Source: Devosia sp. (lineage in GTDB: Bacteria; Pseudomonadota; Alphaproteobacteria; Rhizobiales; Devosiaceae). From it: 64,000 bases of DNA. Both the position numbers and the translations under genes were made by a program. Below, piece by piece: positions 8,807-17,426 of the stretch. The stretch is from NCBI GenBank assembly GCA_015657675.1, contig JACDQI010000158.1, forward strand, positions 1 through 64,000, given 5' to 3'. Below the pieces are notes generated by a model that was not told where the DNA came from, did not search any database, and saw only the letters and a list, made by a program, of their open reading frames with translations. How positions within the stretch are numbered: position 1 is the stretch's first letter; every line of letters begins with the position of its first letter.

Positions 8807-9781
8807 TTACTTCAGCGCGTCGGTGATGACGGTGGTGTAAGCGCCTTCCGGAGCCTTGGAGATGATCTTCTGGTCGACCAGCGCCTTGATGGTGCGCTCA
8901 TAGGCGGCCATGCTGAGCGCCGGGTCCGTGGCGTCGACGAGCTTGGAGACTTCGCCCACCATGTAGCGCTGGGCCGAGAGCTCGGCAGCACCGGTGTCGT
9001 CGCTGTCGACGACGATCTGGGCAGCCTCATCGGCATTGTCCAGAGCGTACTGCCAGCCCTTCATCGAGGCCTTGAGGAAGCGGGTGTAGGCGTCGACCTT
9101 GGCCGGATCCTTGAGCGTGTCCTCCATGACATAGAGGCCGTCCTCGAGCAGGTCGTTGCCCATCTCGGTGTAGTTGAAGATGGTCAGGTTATCCGGGCCA
9201 TAGCCGGCAGCCAGCGCCTGGCCGTACTCGTTGTAGGTCATGACCGAAATGCAGTCGGCCTGCTTCTGGATCATCGGCTGGATGTCGAAGCTCTGCTGCA
9301 GAACCTTAACGTCGCCGCCTTCGGTAGTCGTGAGGCCTTCCTTGTTCATCCAGGCAAAGAACGGGTATTCATTGCCGAAGAACCAGACGCCGAGGGTCTT
9401 GCCCTTGAAGTCGGCCACAGAGGTGACGCCGCTTTCCTTGGGGCAGATCATCATCAGGCCGGACTTCTTGAACGGCTGAGCGATGTTGACCAGGGGAACG
9501 CCCTTGTCGCGGGCCGCAGCAGCGGCGCCCATCCACTCGACGATGATGTCGGCGCCACCGCCGGCAATTACCTGCGGCGGAGCGATATTCGGGCCGCCCG
9601 GCACGATGGTGACGTCGAGGTTCTCTTCGGTATAGAAGCCCTTCGCCTTGGCCACGAGATAGCCCGCGAATTGCGCCTGCGTCACCCACTTGAGCTGCAG
9701 CGTCAGCTTGTCCTGAGCCAGCGCGGCCGTTGCAGTCAGCGCCATGGCGCCAGCTGCCAATGCCAATAGAAGCTTTTTCAT
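8807..9781 (-). CDS. ABC transporter substrate-binding protein, NMT1/THI5-like (probable pyrimidine importer)
   Basis: A 324-residue periplasmic binding protein with a signal peptide (MKKLLLALAAGAMALT, cleavage after ALA). The mature part has the NMT1/SsuA-like fold: KLTLQLKWVTQAQFAGYLVA, KGFYTEENLDVTIVPGG and the second-lobe hinge SVADFKGKTLGVW. Family members bind pyrimidine-like or sulfonate ligands. Placed at the end of an operon for pyrimidine breakdown, uracil, thymine or a related base is the likely ligand; this is inference from context. It lies 20 bases after the permease gene and is followed by a terminator. The start ATG at 9781 is fixed by the signal peptide. Confidence 0.85.
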   Translation of the reverse strand: MKKLLLALAAGAMALTATAALAQDKLTLQLKWVTQAQFAGYLVAKAKGFYTEENLDVTIVPGGPNIAPPQVIAGGGADIIVEWMGAAAAARDKGVPLVNIAQPFKKSGLMMICPKESGVTSVADFKGKTLGVWFFGNEYPFFAWMNKEGLTTTEGGDVKVLQQSFDIQPMIQKQADCISVMTYNEYGQALAAGYGPDNLTIFNYTEMGNDLLEDGLYVMEDTLKDPAKVDAYTRFLKASMKGWQYALDNADEAAQIVVDSDDTGAAELSAQRYMVGEVSKLVDATDPALSMAAYERTIKALVDQKIISKAPEGAYTTVITDALK

Positions 9782-9801
9782 GTTCGTCGTCCCTACCCCA
9801 G

Positions 9802-10896
9802 TTATGCCCGTCCACCACGGACGGACGGATGCCAGAACGTGATGGCCCGCTCGATGAGCGCCACCACGCCGTAAAAGGCAGATCCCGCCACCGCCGCTAC
9901 GGCGATCTCTGCCCAGACGAGGTCGATATTGAGCTTGCCGACCTCGGTCGAAATCCGGAACCCCATTCCCACAATGGGGGTGCCGAAAAACTCCGCTACG
10001 ATTGCGCCGATCAAGGCGAGAGTCGAGTTGATCTTGAGCGCATTGAAGATGAAGGGCGCTGCGGCGGGCAGTCGCAGCTTGAACAGCGTCTGCCAATAGC
10101 CTGCCGCGTAGGTGCGCATCAGGTCGCGCTCGATCGAGCTGGCGACATTGAGGCCCGCCACCGTGTTGACCAGCATGGGGAAAAAGGTCATCGCCACGAC
10201 GACCGCCGCCTTGCTCTGCCAGTCAAAGCCGAACCACATCACCATGATGGGCGCGATGCCAATGATCGGCAGCGCTGATGCGAAGTTGCCGATCGGCAGC
10301 AGGCCACGTTTCAAGAAGGGAGAGCGGTCAACCAGGATCGCGACGAGAAAGCCGGCGCCGCAGCCCATCGCATAGCCTGCCAGCACTGCCTTGAAGGTCT
10401 GCTGGAAATCCGCCGCGAGCGTCGGGAGAGAGTTGATCAGCCGATCGAAAATCTGGCTGGGCGCGGGCAGCAGCACCATCGGCACATTGGCGCCGCGGGT
10501 GATGAACTCCCACATCAGGAGCAGCACCAGCCCGAAAACGAGCGGGATCACGAGGCCGAATATCCGGCTGGAAACGCGCTTTTCTCGGATGGCCTGCGAC
10601 AGCCGCTCCACGAAAAGCCAGGCGAACCCCCACCAGGCGACCAGCGCGAGCCAGAAGAAGGCCGGCGCGGTCTCATAGACCGGCAACGTCAACAGCAGTC
10701 CGATCGCGCCGATCAGCATCAGCAGGCCATCGAACCAGAAGGGGAACGGCCGGCGGAAGCGCAGCAGCGAGACGGTGCTGAGGACAAGGAAGAACTGAAA
10801 CAGCAATGGCGCGGTGCCATTAGCGAGAGCCATGCCGAGCGCGACGGCGCTCAGAATGCCCGAGATCCAGGCGAGAAGGGTCTGGATCCGGCTCAT
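9802..10896 (-). CDS. ABC transporter permease (pyrimidine-type), first of two
   Basis: A 364-residue inner-membrane permease. Residues about 1-110 contain extra hydrophobic helices absent from the second permease. The BPD_transp_1 core follows, with the EAA-type loop ERDLMRTYAAGYWQTLFKLRLPAA split over about 280-303. The sequence IGIAPIMVMWFGF is typical of the SsuC/ThiX-like group. It should form a channel with the neighbouring permease and the shared ATPase. Its ATG overlaps the stop of that permease (ATGA), so the two are coupled. Confidence 0.85.
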   Translation of the reverse strand: MSRIQTLLAWISGILSAVALGMALANGTAPLLFQFFLVLSTVSLLRFRRPFPFWFDGLLMLIGAIGLLLTLPVYETAPAFFWLALVAWWGFAWLFVERLSQAIREKRVSSRIFGLVIPLVFGLVLLLMWEFITRGANVPMVLLPAPSQIFDRLINSLPTLAADFQQTFKAVLAGYAMGCGAGFLVAILVDRSPFLKRGLLPIGNFASALPIIGIAPIMVMWFGFDWQSKAAVVVAMTFFPMLVNTVAGLNVASSIERDLMRTYAAGYWQTLFKLRLPAAAPFIFNALKINSTLALIGAIVAEFFGTPIVGMGFRISTEVGKLNIDLVWAEIAVAAVAGSAFYGVVALIERAITFWHPSVRGGRA

Positions 10897-11774
10897 GCCC
10901 GCGCCCCCATCCGGGCGTTGGCGAGCCGCTCGGCAAAGCCGACGGCAATCACCAGCGCTGCAGCGAGTCCGGCAGCAATAAAGAGCGCGGCCCAGATCTG
11001 CACAGTCTGGCCGTTATACGATCCGGTCAGCAGCCGCACGCCGAGCCCGCCACCGGCATTGTTGGAGAGCTCGCCCACCACCGCGCCGATCAGCGAGATG
11101 GCGATGCCAACCTTCATCGAGGCAAAGAGGAACGGGATAGCCGAGGGCCAGCGCAGCTTGGAGAACACCTGCCAGGGCGAGGCATTGTAGGTGCGCATCA
11201 GGTCGAGCTGAATGGACTCCGGCGTCCGCAGGCCCTTGACCATGCCGACGACCACCGGGAAAAAGCTCAGATACATCGAGATCAGCGCCTTGGGCAGCAT
11301 CCCGGTGACCCCCACCGCGCCGAGGCCGACCACCACCATCGGCGCAATCGCAAGGATCGGGATGGTCTGGCTGGCAATGATCCAGGGCATCAGCGAGCGG
11401 TTGGACGCATCGTTGTGGACGATCATCACCGCGAGCCCGACGCCGAGCAATGTCCCCAGGGCAAAGCCGAGCAGCGTGCCGCCCAGCGTGATGCCGGCAT
11501 GGTAGGCCAGCGAGCGCTTGGAGGTGATGTCGGTGCCGATCGTGGCGTTCCACACTTCGGCGAACACCTGATGCGGCGACGGCAGGACGGGTTTGGCCTG
11601 CGCCCATGTCGAAAGCGCGAAATCGGTGAACGGCACGTTCGTCAGGTTGGCGCGACTGTTCAGCGTGTCCTGCCAGGGCGCGTTCATCCAGATGGCGGCG
11701 GCGTACCAGAAGAGCACGATCGCGGCGAGCACGATGAGAACGGGCAGGGTCTTGCCGTCGAGAAGCTGGCGCAC
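10893..11774 (-). CDS. ABC transporter permease (pyrimidine-type), second of two
   Basis: A 293-residue permease with an N-terminal helix and a BPD_transp_1 core. The EAA-like loop reads QLDLMRTYNASPWQVFSKLR, closely parallel to that of the partner permease. IPILAIAPMVVVGLG and IGAVVGELSNNAGG match the NMT1-type importer permeases. The start is a GTG at 11774. The ATPase gene, once its frame is corrected, stops 3 bases upstream, and its last codons (GAG GAG TAG) supply the ribosome binding site. Confidence 0.85.
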   Translation of the reverse strand: MRQLLDGKTLPVLIVLAAIVLFWYAAAIWMNAPWQDTLNSRANLTNVPFTDFALSTWAQAKPVLPSPHQVFAEVWNATIGTDITSKRSLAYHAGITLGGTLLGFALGTLLGVGLAVMIVHNDASNRSLMPWIIASQTIPILAIAPMVVVGLGAVGVTGMLPKALISMYLSFFPVVVGMVKGLRTPESIQLDLMRTYNASPWQVFSKLRWPSAIPFLFASMKVGIAISLIGAVVGELSNNAGGGLGVRLLTGSYNGQTVQIWAALFIAAGLAAALVIAVGFAERLANARMGARA

Positions 11775-11777
11775 GCC

Positions 11778-12559
11778 CTACTCCTCGTACGAGTGGCCGG
11801 CGCGCAGGCGTCGCGCACCCGCGCAGCCAAACGCAGGAACTCGGGCGTCTCGCGGATATCGAGCGGCCGCTCCGCCGGCAGGTCGGATTCGATGATGTCG
11901 GTCACCCGTCCCGGCCGCGGGCTCATCACCACGATCTTGGTGCTGAGATAGACCGCCTCGGGGATCGAATGGGTAACAAAGGCGATGGTCTTTTTCGTCC
12001 GCGCCCAGAGCTTGAGCAATTCGGAGTTGAGATGATCGCGCACGATCTCGTCGAGCGCGCCGAACGGCTCGTCCATCAGCAGCAGGTCAGCGTCAAAGCT
12101 CAGCGCTCGAGCAATCGAGGCGCGTTGCTGCATGCCGCCCGAGAGCTGCCAGGGAAACTTCTTCTCGAACCCGGTGAGGTTCACCAGTTCGAGCGTGCGC
12201 TGGATGCGCGCCGCCCGATCGGAGAGACCCATGATCTCGAGCGGCAGCGCCACGTTCTGCTCGATGGTGCGCCAGGGGTAGAGCGCCGGCGCCTGGAACA
12301 CATAGCCATAGGCGCGGTTGAGCCGGGCATCGCTGGGCGAGGTGCCGTTGACGGTGATGCTGCCCGAGGTCGGCTGTTCGAGATCGGCAATGACCCGGAG
12401 GAAGGTGGTCTTGCCGCAGCCGGAGGGCCCGATGAAGGAGACGAACTCGCCCGCGCCGATCTCGAGATTGACATCGGAAAGGGCTATGACGTCGCCATCA
12501 TTGGTCGAAAAGGTGAGGCCGAGATTTTTGGCGGAAACGACGCTGGCGGCCAAACTCAC
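11778..12559 (-). CDS. ABC transporter ATP-binding protein (pyrimidine-type importer), 3' end frameshifted
   Basis: ATPase of the importer. Walker A is GPSGCGKTT (about 43-51), the signature LSGGMQQRASIARAL, Walker B LLLMDEPFGALD, and the switch His lies in AFVTHSIPEA. The open frame as given runs on to 11684 with a nonsense Arg/Ser/Cys-rich tail inside the next gene. Adding one C near 11807 (GCCTGCG to GCCCTGCG) gives the usual ending VRDALRAGHSYEE and a stop at 11778, a 260-residue protein of family length. I therefore end the gene at 11778. It overlaps hydA by four bases (ATGA). Confidence 0.85.
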
Positions 12560-14010
12560 ACCCCGCTCTGCGGAATGCCGGTGCGCTCAACCTTGCGCGG
12601 CGCAGTGATCTCTTTCCACTGGCTCAGCGCCCGGTTGACCGGACCCATCGGCTCGCGCGGCACAAACTGGCCGTGGCCCTGGCGGGGATCGAGCTTGTCC
12701 TCAGTCACCGCGACATGGCCGCGGGTCAGCACGAAGCGCGGCAGGCCCTCGACCTCGAAACCTTCGAAGACGTTATAGTCGATGGCCGACTGCTGCTTGC
12801 TCGCACTGATGGTCTTTTTCCGCTTCGGATCCCAGACCACCAGATCGGCATCGGCGCCGACCAGCACCGCACCCTTCTTGGGGTAGAGGCCAAGGATCTT
12901 GGCGATGTTGGTCGAGGTGACAGCCACGAACTCATTCATGGTCAACCGACCGGTGTTGACGCCATGCGTCCAGAGCACGGGCAGACGATCTTCGAGACCA
13001 CCCGTACCATTCGGGATCTTGGCAAAGTTGCCGATGCCGTTGCGCTTTTGCGCCGTGGTGAAAGCGCAGTGGTCGGTTGCCACCACCTGCAGCGAGCCCG
13101 ACTGCAACCCGGCCCAGAGCGAGTCCTGGTGCTGCTTGTTGCGGAAGGGCGGGCTCATGACGCGGCGCGCCGCGTAGTCCCAGTCGCGGTTGAAATATTC
13201 GGACTCGTCGAGCACCAGGTGCTGGACCAACGGCTCGCCATAGACGCGCATGCCCTTCTGCCGGGCGCGGCGGATGGCCTCGTGCGCCTGCTCGCAGGAG
13301 GTGTGCACGATGTAAACCGGCACACCCGCCATATCGGCGATCATGATGGCGCGATTGGTGGCTTCGCCCTCGACTTCCGGCGGTCGGGAATAGGCGTGGC
13401 CTTCCGGACCATTGTTGCCGGCATCGAGCAGCTTCTGGGTCATGGAGGCGACGACGTCACCGTTCTCGGCATGCACCAGCGGCAGCGCGCCCAGTTCGGC
13501 GCAGCGCGTGAACGACGAGAACATCTCGTCGTCATTGACCATCAGGGCACCCTTATAGGCCATGAAGTGCTTGAAGCTGGTGATGCCGCGATCAACGACA
13601 TCGGCCATCTCGTTGAACACCTGCTCGCCCCACCAGGTGATCGCCATGTGGAACGAATAGTCGGCGCTCGCCTTGCCGGTCTTGTTGTCCCACATCTTGA
13701 GCGCATCGAGCAGCGATTGGTTGGGCGAGGGCAGGCAAAAATCCACCACCATGGTGGTGCCGCCGCTGAGCGCCGCGCGCGTACCGGACTCGAAGTCATC
13801 GGCCGAGTAGGTGCCCATGAACGGCATTTCGAGATGCGTATGGGGATCGATGCCACCGGGCATGACGTAACAGCCACTCGCATCCAGCGTCTCGCCGCCC
13901 GAAAGGTTCGGCCCGATCTCGGTGATGGTGCCGTTCTCGACGCGGATATCGGCCTTGTAGGTCAGATCGGCGGTGACGATGGTGCCGTTCTTGATGATCT
14001 TGCTGGTCAT
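12556..14010 (-). CDS. hydA: dihydropyrimidinase (D-hydantoinase family)
   Basis: A 484-residue cyclic amidohydrolase that opens the ring of 5,6-dihydrouracil or dihydrothymine to N-carbamoyl-beta-amino acid. All metal ligands of the amidohydrolase fold are visible: the His-x-His pair at 57/59 (GIDPHTHLEMPF), the lysine that becomes carbamylated in FKHFMAYKG, His in PLVHAENGD, His in VYIVHTSCEQA and Asp in VVATDHCAF. The length is standard for the family. It overlaps the ATPase gene by four bases downstream and the DUF559 gene by four bases upstream, so translation is coupled on both sides. This is step two of reductive pyrimidine degradation; PreA/PreT at 25.1-27.8 kb supplies its substrate. 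Confidence 0.93.
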   Translation of the reverse strand: MTSKIIKNGTIVTADLTYKADIRVENGTITEIGPNLSGGETLDASGCYVMPGGIDPHTHLEMPFMGTYSADDFESGTRAALSGGTTMVVDFCLPSPNQSLLDALKMWDNKTGKASADYSFHMAITWWGEQVFNEMADVVDRGITSFKHFMAYKGALMVNDDEMFSSFTRCAELGALPLVHAENGDVVASMTQKLLDAGNNGPEGHAYSRPPEVEGEATNRAIMIADMAGVPVYIVHTSCEQAHEAIRRARQKGMRVYGEPLVQHLVLDESEYFNRDWDYAARRVMSPPFRNKQHQDSLWAGLQSGSLQVVATDHCAFTTAQKRNGIGNFAKIPNGTGGLEDRLPVLWTHGVNTGRLTMNEFVAVTSTNIAKILGLYPKKGAVLVGADADLVVWDPKRKKTISASKQQSAIDYNVFEGFEVEGLPRFVLTRGHVAVTEDKLDPRQGHGQFVPREPMGPVNRALSQWKEITAPRKVERTGIPQSGV

Positions 14011-14591
14011 TGCGCATTCCCCGTTGTGCTGGAAGGCCCCTCACCCGTCTCGGCCTTCGGCCGAGCCACCCTCTCCCCGACGGGGAGAGGAATAGGCGGT
14101 GCATTATTTGAAAGTCTTGCGGCCAAAGCCGCGCGCGCTGCGTGTGCCCCTCGGGTTCCTCTCCCCGTCGGGGAGAGGGTGGCCGGAGCGTAGCGAAGGT
14201 CGGGTGGGGGGGTGCCCGCAATCACCAACCGGATTGAGAGGAGCACACCATCGCGATCGGAAAGAACGTCAGAGTTCCAGAATCGGAGCACCGAATACCC
14301 CTGCGCACAGAGGAAATCCGTCCGCCTCTGGTCCACAGATGATGTCGCATGTTGACCACCATCCAGTTCGATGACGAGACCTTTTTCTCGGCAAACGAAG
14401 TCAGCCACATAAGGACCTACGGGTACCTGCCGTGCAAACTTCAGCCCGTCGAAACTGCGGTTCTTGAACGCGTACCACAGTCGGTTCTCTGCATCGGTGG
14501 CCCGCCGTCGAAGGGTTCGCGCACGAGAAGCGCTTGCCCGTCCCGGACTGGGAGCAACGTCGCTGTGATCCGAACCGCCCCCCGCCATCAT
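14007..14591 (-). CDS. DUF559 endonuclease-like protein inserted in the pyrimidine operon
   Basis: A 194-residue protein. Residues about 20-125 are a DUF559 domain, related to very-short-patch-repair endonucleases with a PD-(D/E)xK core: RRRATDAENRLWYAF, YVADFVCREKGLVIELDGGQH and SVLRFWN. The last 65 residues (LSPTGRGTRG, IPLPVGERVARPKAETGEG) are translated from two inverted palindromic repeats and are not a conserved domain. It starts at the stop of the amidohydrolase gene (TGATG) and overlaps hydA (ATGA), so it sits in the operon without breaking it. No link to pyrimidine metabolism is evident. Genes of this family are often found with such repeats, which suggests arrival by insertion. Confidence 0.8.
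   Translation of the reverse strand: MMAGGGSDHSDVAPSPGRASASRARTLRRRATDAENRLWYAFKNRSFDGLKFARQVPVGPYVADFVCREKGLVIELDGGQHATSSVDQRRTDFLCAQGYSVLRFWNSDVLSDRDGVLLSIRLVIAGTPPPDLRYAPATLSPTGRGTRGAHAARAALAARLSNNAPPIPLPVGERVARPKAETGEGPSSTTGNAQ
14038..14093. repeat. palindromic repeat, copy 1 (within DUF559 3' end)
   Basis: It contains two hairpins: CTCGGCC-TTC-GGCCGAG at 14049-14065 and CTCTCCCC-GAC-GGGGAGAG at 14071-14089. It is an inverted partner of the copy at 14159-14218. The CTCTCCCCG(A/T)CGGGGAGAG core is a common intergenic repeat in Alphaproteobacteria. Confidence 0.7.
14159..14218. repeat. palindromic repeat, copy 2 (inverted)
   Basis: The core CTCTCCCC-GTC-GGGGAGAG lies at 14159-14177, followed by GGTGGCCGGAGCGTAGCGAA and a GGTCGGGTGGGG end. 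The reverse complement matches copy 1 in order and composition. The two copies stand about 70 bases apart in opposite orientation. Confidence 0.7.
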
Positions 14592-15841
14592 CACCCCACA
14601 ATCTCCGCCGTTTCCAGCACCGCGTGCAGCAACACGTCGCAGCCGGCGCCGGCCCAGTCTTTGGAGATTTCTTCGGCTTCGTTGTGGCTCAAGCCGCCGA
14701 CGCAGGGGCACATGATCATCACCGAGGGGGTGATGCGGTTCATCCAGCAGGCGTCGTGGCCGGCGCCCGAGATGATGTCCATATGGCTGTAGCCGAGCTT
14801 TTCAGCTGCGTTGCGGACGCGCTTGACCAGCGTCGGATCGAACGCCACGGGATCGAAGTGCCCGACAGCTTCCACCGCGCAGCCCACGCCCAGCGCTGCG
14901 CAGATCTTCGGCGCCTCGGCCTCGATGCGAGCCCGCATGCCGTCGAGCTTGGCCTGATCGGGGGAGCGGATATCGATGGTGAACACCACCGTGCCGGGCA
15001 GCACGTTGCGCGAGTTGGGCGAGAATTTCACCTGCCCCACGCCGCCGACGGCACCGGGCTGGTTTTCCATCGCCACGGTCTGCACCATCTCGATGATGCG
15101 CGACATGGCAAGGCCGGCATTGACCCGCATGTTCATCGGGGTCGAGCCCGTATGGGCTTCCTTGCCGGTGAGGGTGAACTCGAGCCACCAAAGGCCCTGA
15201 CCGTGCGTCACCACGCCGATCTGCTTGTTCTCAGCTTCGAGGATCGGACCCTGCTCGATGTGATATTCGAGATAGGCGTGCATCTTGCGCTGCCCGACCG
15301 GTTCGTCGCCGACCCAGCCGATGCGCTTGAGCTCGTCCCCGAAGGTTTTGCCCTCCTGGTCCTTCCGGCCATAGGCATAGTCGAGCGTGTGGACGCCCGC
15401 GAAGACGCCCGAAGCCATCATCGCCGGCGCAAATCGCGCGCCTTCCTCGTTGGTCCAGTTGGTGACGACGATCGGGTGCTTGGTCTTGATGCCCAGGTCG
15501 TTCATCGAACGGACCACTTCGAGCCCGGCCAGCACACCCAGCACGCCGTCATAGCGGCCGCCGGTCGGCTGGGTGTCGAGATGGCTGCCGACATAAACCG
15601 GCAGCGCATTCGGGTCGGTGCCCGGACGGGTGGCGAACATGGTGCCCATCTGGTCGACACCCATGCTCATGCCGGCGGCCTCGCACCATTTCTGGAACAG
15701 CGCTCGGCCTTTGGCGTCGTCGTCGGTCAGCGTCTGCCGATTGGAGCCGCCGGCAATGCCGGGGCCGATCTCGGCCAATTCATGAATGGAGCCCCAGAGG
15801 CGATCAGGATTGATCCGAAGATTTTCGCCGGGAGCTGCCAT
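14591..15841 (-). CDS. Zn-dependent amidohydrolase, N-carbamoyl-beta-alanine amidase type (M20/AmaB family)
   Basis: A 416-residue M20-family hydrolase of the hydantoinase/carbamoylase group. Metal-site motifs are complete: GSHLDTQPTGGRYDG, TNEEGARF, YHIEQGPILE and CVGGLSHNEAE. The dimerisation lid motif GKEAHTGSTP is also present. It is expected to split N-carbamoyl-beta-alanine into beta-alanine, CO2 and ammonia, step three of reductive pyrimidine breakdown. Allantoate or L-carbamoyl amino acids are known alternative substrates of the family, but the neighbours favour the beta-alanine reaction. It lies 13 bases after mmsA. The start ATG at 15841 gives a family-typical N-terminus. Confidence 0.9.
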   Translation of the reverse strand: MAAPGENLRINPDRLWGSIHELAEIGPGIAGGSNRQTLTDDDAKGRALFQKWCEAAGMSMGVDQMGTMFATRPGTDPNALPVYVGSHLDTQPTGGRYDGVLGVLAGLEVVRSMNDLGIKTKHPIVVTNWTNEEGARFAPAMMASGVFAGVHTLDYAYGRKDQEGKTFGDELKRIGWVGDEPVGQRKMHAYLEYHIEQGPILEAENKQIGVVTHGQGLWWLEFTLTGKEAHTGSTPMNMRVNAGLAMSRIIEMVQTVAMENQPGAVGGVGQVKFSPNSRNVLPGTVVFTIDIRSPDQAKLDGMRARIEAEAPKICAALGVGCAVEAVGHFDPVAFDPTLVKRVRNAAEKLGYSHMDIISGAGHDACWMNRITPSVMIMCPCVGGLSHNEAEEISKDWAGAGCDVLLHAVLETAEIVG

Positions 15842-15854
15842 TCACGTGTCCTTC

Positions 15855-17350
15855 TTACTTCATGCTCGGGAAGCTGAACTCGGCGCCGTTTTTGATGCCG
15901 GCCGGCCAGCGCGTCGTCACGGTTTTGAGGCGGGTGTAGAAATGCACGCCTTCGGGTCCGTAGATCGAGTGGTCACCGAAAATCGACCGCTTCCAGCCGC
16001 CGAACGAGTGGTAGGCCACCGGCACCGGCAGCGGCACGTTGATGCCGACCATGCCGACTTCGATCTTGTCGGCGAACTCGCGGGCGGCGTCGCCGTCGCG
16101 CGTAAAGATCGCCGTGCCGTTGGCGTACTCGTGGCCGTGGATGAGGTCGACGGCTTCCTGGTAGGTCTTGGCGCGCACCACCGAGAGCACCGGCCCGAAG
16201 ATCTCCTCGCGGTAGATCTTCATGTCCGGCTTCACGTGGTCGAACAGCGTCCCGCCGACAAAGAAGCCGTTCTCGTAGCCCTGCAGCGAAAAGCCACGGC
16301 CATCGACCACCAGTTCGGCACCGGCTTCGACGCCGGCATCGATGTAGCCGACGATCTTGTCGCGCTGCACCTTGGAGACGATGGGGCCCATCTGGGCGTC
16401 CTTGTCGGTCGCGGGGCCGATCTTGAGCGCTTCGACGCGTGGCTTGAGCTTGGCGATCAGCGCGTCAGCGGTCTTATCGCCCACCGGCACGGCGACGGAG
16501 ATCGCCATGCAGCGCTCGCCGGCCGAGCCGTAGCCGGCGCCCATCAGCGCGTCGGCGGCCTGGTCGAGATCGGCATCGGGCAGCACCACCATGTGGTTCT
16601 TGGCGCCGCCGAGAGCCTGGATTCGCTTACCGGCCTTGGTGCCGCGCTGGTAGACATATTCGGCGATCGGGGTCGAGCCGACGAAGGAGACCGCCTTGAT
16701 GTCGGGGTGGTCGAGGATGGTGTCGACCGCTTCCTTGTCGCCGTGCACGACGTTGAGCACGCCTTCAGGCAGGCCGGCATCCATCAGGAGCTGCCAGGCA
16801 AACATCGGCGCCGACGGATCGCGCTCGGAGGGCTTGAGGATAAAGGTGTTTCCGCAGGCAATGGCCAGCGGATACATCCACATCGGCACCATGGCGGGGA
16901 AGTTGAACGGGGTGATACCCGCCACCACGCCCAGCGGCTGGCGATCGGAATAGCTGTCGATCGAGGGGCCGACATTGCGGCTGAACTCGCCCTTCAAAAG
17001 CTGCGGGATACCGCAGGCGAACTCGACGCAGTCGATACCGCGCGCCAGTTCGCCCAGCGCATCGTCGTGCACCTTGCCATGCTCGAGGCTGATCAGCCGC
17101 GCCAGTTCCTCGGCGTTCTTTTCGAGCAGTTCCTTGAACTTGAACATCACCCGGGCGCGCTTCATCGGCGTGGTGTTGGCCCAGCCGGGCAGCGCCTTTT
17201 TTGCGGACTCCACGGCCGCGTTGATTTCGTCGACGTCGAGAGCGGCAGGGTGGCGATGGCCTCGCCAGTGGCCGGGTTGAAGACCGGCTGGGTCCGCTTG
17301 CTCGTCGAGGTGACTAACTTGCCGCCAATGGCATTCTGGATGGTCGTCAT
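15855..17350 (-). pseudogene. mmsA: CoA-acylating methylmalonate/malonate-semialdehyde dehydrogenase, one-base frame break near the 5' end
   Basis: It oxidises malonate semialdehyde (or methylmalonate semialdehyde) to acetyl-CoA (propionyl-CoA), the last step from uracil or thymine. The true N-terminus, [20 protein letters not shown] then [14 protein letters not shown], is read from the ATG at 17350. The rest ([21 protein letters not shown] onward) is in another frame. One missing base at about 17241-17250 explains this; restoring it gives 498 residues, the normal family length. The catalytic cysteine is in [11 protein letters not shown], and [12 protein letters not shown] and [13 protein letters not shown] are family hallmarks. 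The gene is otherwise intact, so I suspect a sequence error. Confidence 0.88.
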
Positions 17351-17426
17351 GATGAGATCTCCGCTTGGGTGTCCGGCTTAGAACATGCATTCCATTTGTT
17401 GCGCAATAGAACGTGCGTTCTAAAAC

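Noticed and set aside
12673-14193. Long plus-strand open frame opposite hydA
   Set aside because: It is an antisense shadow of a clearly coding gene in high-GC DNA; no domain, no ribosome binding site.
14038-14218. Repeats in the DUF559 gene as a CRISPR array
   Set aside because: There are only two copies, in inverted orientation and internally palindromic, with no spacers and no cas genes.
15786-17381. Long plus-strand frame opposite mmsA
   Set aside because: Antisense shadow; the minus strand has complete dehydrogenase motifs.
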